A DNA stretch of 8,085 nucleotides from Burkholderiales bacterium (lineage in GTDB: Bacteria; Pseudomonadota; Gammaproteobacteria; Burkholderiales; Burkholderiaceae_C). Of this stretch, positions 1-6,796 are shown piece after piece. The stretch spans positions 1 through 8,085 of the forward strand of contig JANXTP010000063.1 in assembly GCA_025352345.1 (NCBI GenBank), in the 5' to 3' direction. Under the pieces are notes generated by a model. That model was not told the DNA's origin, searched no databases, and saw only the letters and a list, made by a program, of their open reading frames with translations. Position numbers and translations under genes: made by a program. Each line of letters opens with the position of its first letter. Within the stretch, counting starts at the first letter, position 1.

Positions 1-655
1 CCCGGTTGAATATTTTTGTGCTCTGGCCGATGTATACGCCCATCGAAATCACGGAGCCTTCGCCGACCACGACACCCTCGACGACTTCCGAGCGCGCGCC
101 GATGAAGCAGTTGTCCTCGATGATGGTCGGGTTGGCTTGCATCGGTTCGAGCACGCCGCCGATGCCGACGCCGCCGGACAGGTGCACGTTCTTGCCGATT
201 TGCGCGCAGGAGCCGACGGCCGCCCAGGTATCGACCATCGAGTTCTCGTCGACGTAGGCACCGATGTTGACGAAGCTGGGCATCAGCACCACGTTCTTCG
301 CAAGATAGCTGCCGTGCCGCGCCACCGCCGGCGGCACGATGCGCACGCCCGAGGCGCGCACGGCGGCCTCGTCGATGTGTGAGAACTTCGTTTTCACCTT
401 GTCGAAGAAGGTCAGGTCGCCCGCATGCATCAATTCGTTGTCGTTCAGCCGGAACGACAGCAGCACGGCCTTCTTGATCCACTGGTTCACTGTCCACTGG
501 CCGACGCCCTGGCGCTCGGCCACACGCAAGCGGCCCTTGTTCAGGTCGGAGATCACCGCTTCGACCGCTGCGTTGACCTCCGGGTGGCTGGTGGCGGTCA
601 GGTTGGCGCGGTTGTCCCACGCGGCTTCGATGGTGCTTTGGAGGTTGGCGGTCAT
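1..655 (-). CDS. dapD: 2,3,4,5-tetrahydropyridine-2,6-dicarboxylate N-succinyltransferase (partial, 3' end missing)
   Basis: Cytoplasmic enzyme of the succinylase branch of lysine/diaminopimelate synthesis; it transfers succinyl from succinyl-CoA to tetrahydrodipicolinate. I translated 218 codons from the ATG at 655 to the window edge with no stop; the family is usually about 275 residues, so roughly the last 55 are missing. The N-terminal part (1 to about 105) is helical and contains RVAE (44-47) and QWIKKAVLLSFR (58-69). From about 110 the left-handed beta-helix hexapeptide repeats begin: VLMPSFVNIGAYVDE (123-137), MVDTWAAVGSCAQIGKNVHL (140-159), GGVGIGGVLEP (161-171), IEDNCFIGARSEVVEG (179-194), MGVYIGQSTKI (205-215). 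Asp142 and Glu190 match a conserved Asp/Glu pair proposed to be catalytic in this family. The start is supported by the family-typical N-terminus (MTANLQSTIEAAW), although no Shine-Dalgarno is visible; the 48 bp before it are pyrimidine-rich. It lies downstream of dapC in the same direction and is probably co-transcribed. Identification is secure. Confidence 0.97.
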   Translation of the reverse strand, partial: MTANLQSTIEAAWDNRANLTATSHPEVNAAVEAVISDLNKGRLRVAERQGVGQWTVNQWIKKAVLLSFRLNDNELMHAGDLTFFDKVKTKFSHIDEAAVRASGVRIVPPAVARHGSYLAKNVVLMPSFVNIGAYVDENSMVDTWAAVGSCAQIGKNVHLSGGVGIGGVLEPMQANPTIIEDNCFIGARSEVVEGVVVGEGSVISMGVYIGQSTKIFNR

Positions 656-703
656 GGCAGGTCGGAAGAATTCAACAAAGAGATCGGGTGGGGGAGGCCG
701 GGG
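656..703 (-). other. dapC-dapD intergenic spacer, C-rich in the mRNA sense
   Basis: These 48 bp hold no gene and no convincing ribosome binding site for dapD. In the transcript sense the half nearest dapC is strongly C-rich and G-poor. The plus strand carries a G-run cluster (GGG, GGGGG, GG, GGGG at 686-703). I see no terminator-type hairpin with a T-tract, so read-through from dapC into dapD is expected. The C-over-G bias resembles a Rho-loading tract, but the stretch is short, so that reading is only a possibility. Confidence 0.4.
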
Positions 704-1915
704 TCAGGCGCTGCGCAGCGACTTGGCACAGGCCACGATGCGTTCGGCCGCTTCAAGGCAATCGCTTGCTTCAGACACCAGCGCCAGGCGGATTCGCCCA
801 GATCCCGGATTGACCCCACCGACCTCGCGGGCCAACAGGCTGCCTGGCAACACCGCCACATTGTATTGAGCGAGCAGCGCGAGTGCGAACGCCACGTCGT
901 CGGCACTGGGTGCGAGCCGAGACACATCAGCCCACAAGTAGAAACCCGCATCGGGCAGCGACACATCCATCACCGTGGCCAAAAGCGGCGTGACCTGCGC
1001 GAACTTCTGACGGTACTGCTCGCGGTTGGCGGCCACATGGGCCTCGTCGTTCCAGGCTGCGATGCTGGCCGCTTGCACCGTCGGGCTCATCGCGCTGCCG
1101 TGGTAAGTGCGGTACAGCAGGAAGGCCTGCAGGATGTCGGCATCGCCCGCGACGAAGCCGCTGCGCATGCCGGGCACGTTCGAGCGCTTCGACAGGCTGG
1201 TGAACGCCACGAGCCGGCGGAAGTCGCTGCGCCCCAGGTGCACCGCCGCTTCCAGCGAGCCCAGCGGTGGCACGTCGCGGAAGTAAATCTCCGAATAGCA
1301 CTCGTCCGAGGCGATCACGAAGCCGTGTTTGTCGCTCAGCTCGAACAACGTCTGCCACTCAGCCAGTGGCATCACCGCGCCGGTCGGGTTGCCGGGCGAG
1401 CAGACGTACAGCAGTTGCGTGCGCGCCCAGGTGGCCTCGGGCACCGACGCCCAGTCGGCTGCGAACTGGCGCGTCGGGTCGCTGTTGACGAACTCGACTC
1501 GCGCCCCGGCCAGGATCGCCGCGCCTTCGTAGATTTGATAGAACGGGTTCGGGCAGACCACGGTCGCATCGTCCCTGCTCGGGTCGATCACCGTCTGCGC
1601 CAGCGCGAACAGCGCCTCGCGCGAGCCATTCACCGGCAGCACCTGGCGCGTCTCGTCGACCGTGACGCCGTAGCGGCGGGTGATCCATTGCGCGATGGCG
1701 CTACGCAACGCCGGTTCACCGGCGGTGGCCGGGTAGCTGGCCAGGCCCTTCAGGTTGGCGATCAGGGCGTCGGTGACCACTGCCGGCGTTGGGTGCTTCG
1801 GCTCGCCGATCCCCAGGCTGATCGGCTTGAAGGCTGGGTTCGGCGTGATCTGTCGGGTGAGTGCTCTCAGGCGCTCGAACGGGTAGGGCTGCAGCGAAGC
1901 GAGCAAGGGATTCAT
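704..1915 (-). CDS. dapC: succinyldiaminopimelate transaminase (class I/II PLP-dependent aminotransferase)
   Basis: Catalyses the glutamate-dependent transamination that converts N-succinyl-2-amino-6-ketopimelate (the DapD product) to N-succinyl-LL-diaminopimelate in the cytoplasm. Counting from the ATG at 1915 it has 403 residues, normal for fold-type I aminotransferases. Visible signatures are LGIGEPKHPTP (34-44), SYPATAGEPALR (60-71), the SPGNPTG loop with Asn176 (173-179), SDECYSE with Asp204 that pairs with the PLP pyridine nitrogen (203-209), SLSKRSNVPGMRSGF with Lys243 as the Schiff-base lysine (240-254), and GSGRIRLAL with Arg376 as the expected carboxylate-binding arginine. An in-frame GTG at 1918 lies directly before the ATG; I prefer the ATG because MNPLLASLQPYPFERLRAL is the usual DapC beginning. 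No Shine-Dalgarno precedes it, and a promoter-like element lies only a few bases upstream. Adjacency to dapD favours DapC over the bifunctional ArgD type; substrate specificity is inferred from family resemblance and this context. Confidence 0.93.
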   Translation of the reverse strand: MNPLLASLQPYPFERLRALTRQITPNPAFKPISLGIGEPKHPTPAVVTDALIANLKGLASYPATAGEPALRSAIAQWITRRYGVTVDETRQVLPVNGSREALFALAQTVIDPSRDDATVVCPNPFYQIYEGAAILAGARVEFVNSDPTRQFAADWASVPEATWARTQLLYVCSPGNPTGAVMPLAEWQTLFELSDKHGFVIASDECYSEIYFRDVPPLGSLEAAVHLGRSDFRRLVAFTSLSKRSNVPGMRSGFVAGDADILQAFLLYRTYHGSAMSPTVQAASIAAWNDEAHVAANREQYRQKFAQVTPLLATVMDVSLPDAGFYLWADVSRLAPSADDVAFALALLAQYNVAVLPGSLLAREVGGVNPGSGRIRLALVSEASDCLEAAERIVACAKSLRSA

Positions 1916-1921
1916 CACGGA

Positions 1922-1949
1922 ATTATCAGCGGGCTGCTGGCGCAGTCAG
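1922..1949 (-). promoter_or_regulatory. putative sigma70 promoter of dapC-dapD
   Basis: On the minus strand CTGACT (1949-1944, 4/6 match to TTGACA) is followed after 16 bp by GATAAT (1927-1922, 5/6 match to TATAAT). Seven bases beyond the -10 is position 1915, the A of the dapC ATG, so the predicted transcript would be leaderless or nearly so. This fits the absence of a Shine-Dalgarno. It is read by eye from consensus only; a start site farther upstream in the 211-bp intergenic region cannot be excluded. Confidence 0.45.
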
Positions 1950-2016
1950 GCGGTGGTGATGGCGCTCGTGACCGGCGGTAACGTGCCCTGCGAGCGGGAA
2001 TTTCTCACACCGGCGA

Positions 2017-2025
2017 TGCTATGAT
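2017..2025 (+). promoter_or_regulatory. putative extended -10 promoter of smc-zipA-ligA
   Basis: The sequence TGC-TATGAT (2017-2025) is an extended -10 element: a TGn motif plus 5/6 match to TATAAT. No good -35 hexamer sits 16-18 bp upstream, which extended -10 promoters tolerate. The start site would be near 2032, giving an smc leader of about 95 nt. It is the best plus-strand promoter candidate in the divergent intergenic region, and nothing comparable is seen before zipA or ligA. Confidence 0.5.
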
Positions 2026-2036
2026 CTCGCGCTGTA

Positions 2037-2064
2037 AACGACCCGATGTCATCGGGTTTTCGTT
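2037..2064 (+). other. perfect palindrome / hairpin in the smc leader
   Basis: ACCCGATGTCATCGGGT (2041-2057) is a perfect inverted repeat centred on T2049. As RNA it folds into a 7-bp stem with a GUC loop. Outer bases AACG (2037-2040) and CGTT (2061-2064) can extend the stem around a three-U bulge (2058-2060). A TTTT run (2057-2060) follows the inner stem, so it has the look of a weak intrinsic terminator or attenuator read rightward. However, no plus-strand gene lies upstream to terminate, and it begins only about 5-9 nt after the predicted smc transcription start. It could instead be a repressor operator just downstream of the promoter, or a 5' stabilising stem. The structure is certain, the function is not. 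Confidence 0.55.
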
Positions 2065-2126
2065 AATAAAATCAACGACTTACGTGCTCCATCACTGACG
2101 GGGCGCGCTGGAATCCGCTCTCGTCC

Positions 2127-5100
2127 ATGCGCCTGAATTCCATCAAGCTGTCCGGCTTCAAGTCGTTTGCCGATCCCACCCATTTCCAGCTGCCGGGGCA
2201 GCTGGTCGGCGTGGTGGGGCCCAATGGCTGCGGCAAGTCCAACATCATGGACGCGGTGCGCTGGGTGCTCGGCGAAAGCAAGGCCAGCGAGCTGCGCGGC
2301 GAGTCGATGCAGGACGTGATCTTCAACGGCTCTGGGCAGCGCAAGCCGGCCGGTCGCGCCAGCGTCGAGCTGGTGTTCAGCAACGAAGACGCGCGTGCCG
2401 GTGGGCAGTGGAACCAGTTCGCCGAGATCGCCGTTAAGCGCATCCTGACGCGTGACGGCAGCAGCAGCTACCACATCAACAACCAGCCGGTGCGCCGCCG
2501 CGACGTGCAGGACGTGTTCCTCGGCACCGGCCTCGGGCCGCGCGCCTACGCGATCATCGGCCAGGGCACCATCAGCCGGATCATCGAAAGCAAGCCCGAA
2601 GAGCTGCGGATGTTCCTGGAGGAAGCCGCCGGCGTCTCGAAATACAAGGAACGCCGCCGCGAAACCGAGAACCGGCTGCGCGACACCCGCGACAACCTGA
2701 CCCGCGTCGACGACATCCTGCGCGAGCTGAACGGCAACCTCGACAAGCTGGAAAAGCAGGCCGAGGTCGCCGGCCGCTATCGCAGCCTGCAGGACGACGG
2801 CACGCTGAAGCTGCACCAGCTGTGGTTCCTGCGCCACCGCGATGCGGCCGGTGAGCAGCAGCGCGTCGAGAAAGACGTCACCGCCGCGGTGTTGGCACTG
2901 GAATCGAAGACGGCCGAGCTGCGGCAAGGCGAAGCCGAACTCGAAACCATCCGGCAGGCGCATTACGCTGCCAGCGACGAGTTGCACGCGTCGCAGGGCC
3001 GTCTGGCCGAAGCGTCACTGGAAGTCAGCCGGCTCGAAGAGCGCATCCGTTATGTGGTCGAAGGTCGCCAGCGCGCCGAGCAGCGGCTGGCTGAACTGGT
3101 GCTGCAGACCGCGCAGTGGGCCGACCGCCGTGCGCAGGCCGAGGCCGAACTCGAACAACTGGCCGAACAGGTCGCCCACGCCGACGAACACAGCGAGGTG
3201 CTGGCCGCGCAGGTTGAAGAACAGGCCGACCGTTTGCCCGGCCTCGAAGACGCAGTGCGCGCGGCGCAGTCGGCCGCCAGTGTGCAGCGCACTTTGGTGG
3301 CCGGCGTGCAGCAGCAGATCCAGGTGCTGGCCAGCGACAGCCGCAACATCGAAGACCAGAGCCGCCAGCTCGCTGCGCGCCGTGACCGGCTGGTCGCAGA
3401 GAGGCGCCAGCTGGTCGCGCCCGATGCCGAGCGCATCGCGCAGCTGAAGCAGCAGTTCGGTGGCGCCGAGGAAACCCGCGAAGTCGCCGACGCACGGCTG
3501 ACCGAGCTGGGTGAGCAGGTGCCGGCACTTGATGAAGCACGCCGTGCGCGCCAGCGCGAGCTCAACACCGAAGCCGCCCGGCAGACCGACTTCAGCGCCC
3601 GGCTCGATGCCCTGCGTGCGCTGCAAGACAAGGTGCAGACCGAAGGCAAGCTGCGGCCGTGGTTGGCCAAGCACGGGCTCGATGGGCTCGCCGGTTTGTG
3701 GACGCGCATCCACATCGAACCCGGCTGGGAAACGGCGCTGGAAGCGGCTTTGCGCGAACGGATCAACGCGCTGGAAGTCGGCCGTGTGGAGACGGTGCGC
3801 GCCTTCGCTGCCGATGCGCCGCCCGCCAAGCTGGTGTTCTACACACCGCCAGCGGCTGGCACGCCTCAAGCCAATGCGAACGCCACGCTGTCGCGGTTGA
3901 GCGATCTGCTGCGCATCGCTGATGTCGACAGAGAGGCCGGCCTGAAAGCGCTGCTGACCGACTGGCTCGAAGGTGTCTACACCGCGGCCAGCCTCGACGA
4001 CGCGCTGGCGGCGCGCTCGCGCCTGCAGCACGGCGAGGTGCTGATGACGCGTGAAGGCCATGCCGCCAGCGCACACGCGGTGTCGTTCTATGCGCCCGAC
4101 TCCGAGCAGGCCGGCCTGCTGGCCCGCGCGCAGGAGATCGAGAACCTGGATCGCCAGCTGCGCGCGCAGACGTTGATCGCCGAGGAAGCGCGCAGCGCGC
4201 TGATCCGCGCCGAAGCGGCGTACAGCAACGCATCGGAATACCTGGCCACGGCGCGCCGCGAGTCGGCCGAGGCGCAAAGCCGCGCGCACCAGCTGCAGGT
4301 CGAGTTGCTGAGGCTGACGCAGCAGGCCGAGCAGACGCAGTCGCGGTTGACGCAGCTCGACGATGAACTCGCCGAGATCGTTGCGCAGCAGGAAGAATTG
4401 AACGAGCGCCGTGCCACCGGTGAAGCGCGTTTCGAAGACCTCGACATCGAGCTCGCGGCCACGCAGGAACGCCATGCCGAGCTCGACGACGCGGTGATCC
4501 AGGCCGAGCGCACCCTCGCCGCAGCGCGTGAGCAATTGCGCACGCAGGAACGCCAGGCGCAGGAGTCGCAGTTCGCTTCGCGCTCGCTGGCGGCGCGGCG
4601 CAGCGAGCTGCAGCGCGGCATCGAGACGGCCGTCCAGCAGGTGGCCAACAACGCGCTGGCGGAGGCGCAACTCAATGAGGAGCTGGTGCGCTACACCGAC
4701 GCCTCGGCCCAGGCCGGCTTGCAGGACGCGCTGGCGCTGAAGCTGGACCGCGAAGCGGCGCTCGCTACCCAGCGCAGTGAATACGACGACCTGACGCTGC
4801 GCCTGCGCCGCGCCGACGAGCAGCGGATGGTGCAAGAGCAAAGCCTGCAGCCGCTGCGCGACCGCATCACCAAGCTGCAGCTCGAAGCCCAGGCCGCGCA
4901 GCTCGGTGGCGCGCAGTACCTGGAGCAGCTGGTCGCCGCCAACGTCGACTTCGAGGGGCTCGCTCAGGGCATCGAAAGTAACGGCGTGCGGCTGCATGGC
5001 TTGCAGACCGAGATCGACCGCATCAACCGCGAGATCACCGCGCTCGGTGCGGTCAACCTCGCTGCGCTCGAGGAGCTGAGCACTGCGCGCGAACGCAAGA

Positions 5101-5660
5101 CCTTCCTCGATGCGCAGAACGCCGACCTGATGGACGCGATCGGTACGCTCGAAGGCGCCATCCACAAGATCGACCTCGAAACCCGCGACCTGCTGGGCAC
5201 CACTTTCAACCAGGTCAACGAGCATTTCGGGCGGATGTTCCCGACGCTGTTCGGTGGTGGTCAGGCGAAATTGGTGATGACCGGTGACGAGATCCTCGAC
5301 GCTGGCGTGCAGGTGATGGCGCAGCCGCCGGGCAAGAAGAACAGCACGATCCACCTGCTGTCGGGCGGCGAGAAGGCGCTGACCGCGATTGCGTTGGTGT
5401 TTGCCATCTTCCAGCTGAACCCGGCCCCGTTCTGCCTGCTCGACGAGGTCGATGCGCCGCTCGACGACGCCAACACCGAGCGCTACGCCAAGCTGGTCAA
5501 GGAGATGGCCAAGGGTACGCAGTTCCTGTTCATCAGCCACAACAAGATCGCGATGGAAATGGCGGTGCAACTGATCGGCGTGACGATGCAGGAGCAGGGC
5601 GTGTCGCGAATCGTCGCGGTGGACATGGCTGCAGCCGTCAGCTTGGCGGAAGCGGCATGA
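2127..5660 (+). CDS. smc: chromosome segregation protein SMC (condensin ATPase)
   Basis: Complete 1177-residue SMC, the usual length for the bacterial family. It dimerises through its hinge, binds ScpA/ScpB and organises the nucleoid by ATP-driven loop extrusion. Features in order: N-terminal head with MRLNSIKLSGFKSF, Walker A GPNGCGKS (31-38), the conserved arginine finger Arg57 in SELRGES, the Q-loop IIGQG (Gln146) and FLEEAAGVSKYKERR; a long Ala/Arg/Gln/Glu-rich coiled coil (about 165-510); the hinge (about 515-665, including IHIEPGWE and WLEGVYTA); the returning coil (about 665-970); then the C-terminal head with LGAVNLAALEE (973-983), the ABC signature LSGGEKAL (1078-1085) and Walker B FCLLDEVDAPLD (1102-1113, Asp1106 and catalytic Glu1107). 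Every ATPase element is present, so it should be functional. The start is fixed by the invariant N-terminal strand; the ribosome binding site is weak (GGAA about 13 nt upstream). Its TGA overlaps the next ATG as ATGA. SMC indicates a non-MukBEF organism. Confidence 0.98.
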   Translation: MRLNSIKLSGFKSFADPTHFQLPGQLVGVVGPNGCGKSNIMDAVRWVLGESKASELRGESMQDVIFNGSGQRKPAGRASVELVFSNEDARAGGQWNQFAEIAVKRILTRDGSSSYHINNQPVRRRDVQDVFLGTGLGPRAYAIIGQGTISRIIESKPEELRMFLEEAAGVSKYKERRRETENRLRDTRDNLTRVDDILRELNGNLDKLEKQAEVAGRYRSLQDDGTLKLHQLWFLRHRDAAGEQQRVEKDVTAAVLALESKTAELRQGEAELETIRQAHYAASDELHASQGRLAEASLEVSRLEERIRYVVEGRQRAEQRLAELVLQTAQWADRRAQAEAELEQLAEQVAHADEHSEVLAAQVEEQADRLPGLEDAVRAAQSAASVQRTLVAGVQQQIQVLASDSRNIEDQSRQLAARRDRLVAERRQLVAPDAERIAQLKQQFGGAEETREVADARLTELGEQVPALDEARRARQRELNTEAARQTDFSARLDALRALQDKVQTEGKLRPWLAKHGLDGLAGLWTRIHIEPGWETALEAALRERINALEVGRVETVRAFAADAPPAKLVFYTPPAAGTPQANANATLSRLSDLLRIADVDREAGLKALLTDWLEGVYTAASLDDALAARSRLQHGEVLMTREGHAASAHAVSFYAPDSEQAGLLARAQEIENLDRQLRAQTLIAEEARSALIRAEAAYSNASEYLATARRESAEAQSRAHQLQVELLRLTQQAEQTQSRLTQLDDELAEIVAQQEELNERRATGEARFEDLDIELAATQERHAELDDAVIQAERTLAAAREQLRTQERQAQESQFASRSLAARRSELQRGIETAVQQVANNALAEAQLNEELVRYTDASAQAGLQDALALKLDREAALATQRSEYDDLTLRLRRADEQRMVQEQSLQPLRDRITKLQLEAQAAQLGGAQYLEQLVAANVDFEGLAQGIESNGVRLHGLQTEIDRINREITALGAVNLAALEELSTARERKTFLDAQNADLMDAIGTLEGAIHKIDLETRDLLGTTFNQVNEHFGRMFPTLFGGGQAKLVMTGDEILDAGVQVMAQPPGKKNSTIHLLSGGEKALTAIALVFAIFQLNPAPFCLLDEVDAPLDDANTERYAKLVKEMAKGTQFLFISHNKIAMEMAVQLIGVTMQEQGVSRIVAVDMAAAVSLAEAA

Positions 5661-6766
5661 CCAGCGATTTGACGCTCGCACTCGCGGTGCTTGGCGGCGC
5701 GGTGCTGATCGGCGTGGTCGCGCACGGCGCTTGGCAGGCGCGCAAGGCCGGGCCGAAAAAAGCGGACCTGGCGACGGCGCGTGCCGAGCCGCGCGAGCCT
5801 GTGCTGGGCGCGACCCCGCACGACACGGTGCCTGGCGAGTACCCGCAGCACGATGATCCGAACGGCCGCGTCGCGCCGCACCTGGACGATGCCGCACTGC
5901 CGCTGGACAGCGCCGTGGCCGGCCGTTCCCTGCCGCGCCGCGCGGCGCCGCGGGTCGATGCGCTGATCGACGTGATCGTGCCGCTGACACTCGATGCACC
6001 GGTCACCGGCGACGCCGTGCTGTCGCATCTTCCGGGCAGCCGGCGTGCGGGCAGCAAGCCCTTCTTCATCGAAGGCCTGAACGCCGACAGCGGGGAGTGG
6101 GAGCCGCCGCTGCCGGGCCAGCGCTACGGCGAGCTGCAGGCCGGCCTGCAACTGGCCAACCGCACCGGCGCGCTGAACGAGATCGAGTATTCAGAATTCG
6201 TGCAGAAGCTCGAAGTCTTCGCCGACGCGATCGGTGCGATGGCCGACTTCCCCGACATGCGTGAGGTTGCGGCACGCGCGCGCGAGCTCGATGCCTTTGC
6301 TGGCGAACATGATGCGCAGATGGCTGTGCAGCTGCGTGCCCGCAGCGCCGCCTGGAGCATCGGCTATGTGGTGCAGCAGGCCTTGCGCCATGGCTTCGTG
6401 CCTGGCGTGTTGCCGGGTCGGCTGGTGCTGCCGTCCGCCGAAGACGGCGCGCCGCCGGTGCTGACGCTCGGTTTCGATTCGCAGGCGGCGCTCTCCGACG
6501 ACCCGAACACCGCCGCGCTGCGCGAGCTGGCGCTGGGCTTCGATGTGTCGCAGACCGATCCGTCCACCGTGCCGTTCGCGGCCTGGCATGCGAGTGCCTT
6601 GGGCCTGTCGCAGGACCTCGATGCCGACATCGTCGACGACCGTGGGCAGCCGCTGACGGCTGAGGGCTTCGCCTTCATCGACAGCGAACTCGTGCAGCTG
6701 TATGCCGCTTTGCAGGCCCGCGATCTGGCCGCGGGCTCTGCGGCCGCGCGGCGTCTGTTCAGCTGA
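5657..6766 (+). CDS. zipA: ZipA-type cell division protein with C-terminal FtsZ-binding domain
   Basis: Predicted inner-membrane anchor of the division ring that would bind the FtsZ C-terminal tail. The 369-residue protein starts with a short acidic N-terminus and one membrane segment (about 5-25), followed by basic residues (RKAGPKK), giving the N-out/C-in orientation known for ZipA. Residues about 30-100 are a Pro/Ala/Asp-rich linker. The final section (about 219-355) follows the ZipA C-domain order: strand MAVQLRA, helix WSIGYVVQQALRHG, strand LPGRLVLPS, PPVLTLGF, strand LRELALGFDVSQ, helix PFAAWHASALGLSQDLDADI, DDRGQPLT, final helix. Residues about 103-215 look like a second, partial copy of this fold. 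The ATG overlaps the smc stop by 4 bp, with GGAAG at 5648-5652 as a possible ribosome binding site. Position between smc and ligA matches Pseudomonas and other proteobacteria. Sequence identity to E. coli ZipA is low by eye, so the call rests on topology, domain pattern and neighbourhood. Confidence 0.85.
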   Translation: MTSDLTLALAVLGGAVLIGVVAHGAWQARKAGPKKADLATARAEPREPVLGATPHDTVPGEYPQHDDPNGRVAPHLDDAALPLDSAVAGRSLPRRAAPRVDALIDVIVPLTLDAPVTGDAVLSHLPGSRRAGSKPFFIEGLNADSGEWEPPLPGQRYGELQAGLQLANRTGALNEIEYSEFVQKLEVFADAIGAMADFPDMREVAARARELDAFAGEHDAQMAVQLRARSAAWSIGYVVQQALRHGFVPGVLPGRLVLPSAEDGAPPVLTLGFDSQAALSDDPNTAALRELALGFDVSQTDPSTVPFAAWHASALGLSQDLDADIVDDRGQPLTAEGFAFIDSELVQLYAALQARDLAAGSAAARRLFS

Positions 6767-6796
6767 CAGCCCACGCGGCCGCAGCATCGGCATGCG

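Noticed and set aside
1916..1918. GTG one codon before the dapC ATG as the true start
   Set aside because: The ATG at 1915 gives the family-typical N-terminus and is the better codon; the GTG adds only one residue and has no ribosome binding site of its own.
425..1981. A 518-codon plus-strand open reading frame opposite dapC and dapD
   Set aside because: It is antisense to two clearly identified genes, is rich in His/Arg/Gln/Val/Asp as expected of a shadow frame, and has no family motif or ribosome binding site.
2037..2064. The intergenic hairpin as a terminator for dapC or for an upstream plus-strand gene
   Set aside because: dapC is read away from it, no plus-strand gene lies upstream within the window, and on the minus strand it is not followed by a T-run. 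It is kept only as a leader element of unknown role.
2049..2987. A 312-codon minus-strand frame covering the smc leader and the smc N-terminal head
   Set aside because: It is a shadow of the smc Walker A and Q-loop region; codon bias accounts for it, and I see no independent coding evidence.
2600..5100. Repeated Gln/Ala/Glu/Arg-rich stretches in smc as possible DNA repeats
   Set aside because: They reflect heptad-type coiled-coil composition written with similar GC-rich codons; no exact tandem or dispersed DNA repeat was seen.
3015..5999. A 994-codon open reading frame on the minus strand opposite smc and zipA
   Set aside because: It lies antisense to a fully motif-supported smc gene. GC-rich, third-position-biased codons leave few stops in the opposite frame, and the translation is a monotonous Arg/Leu/Gln/Ala/Val-rich string without recognisable domains.
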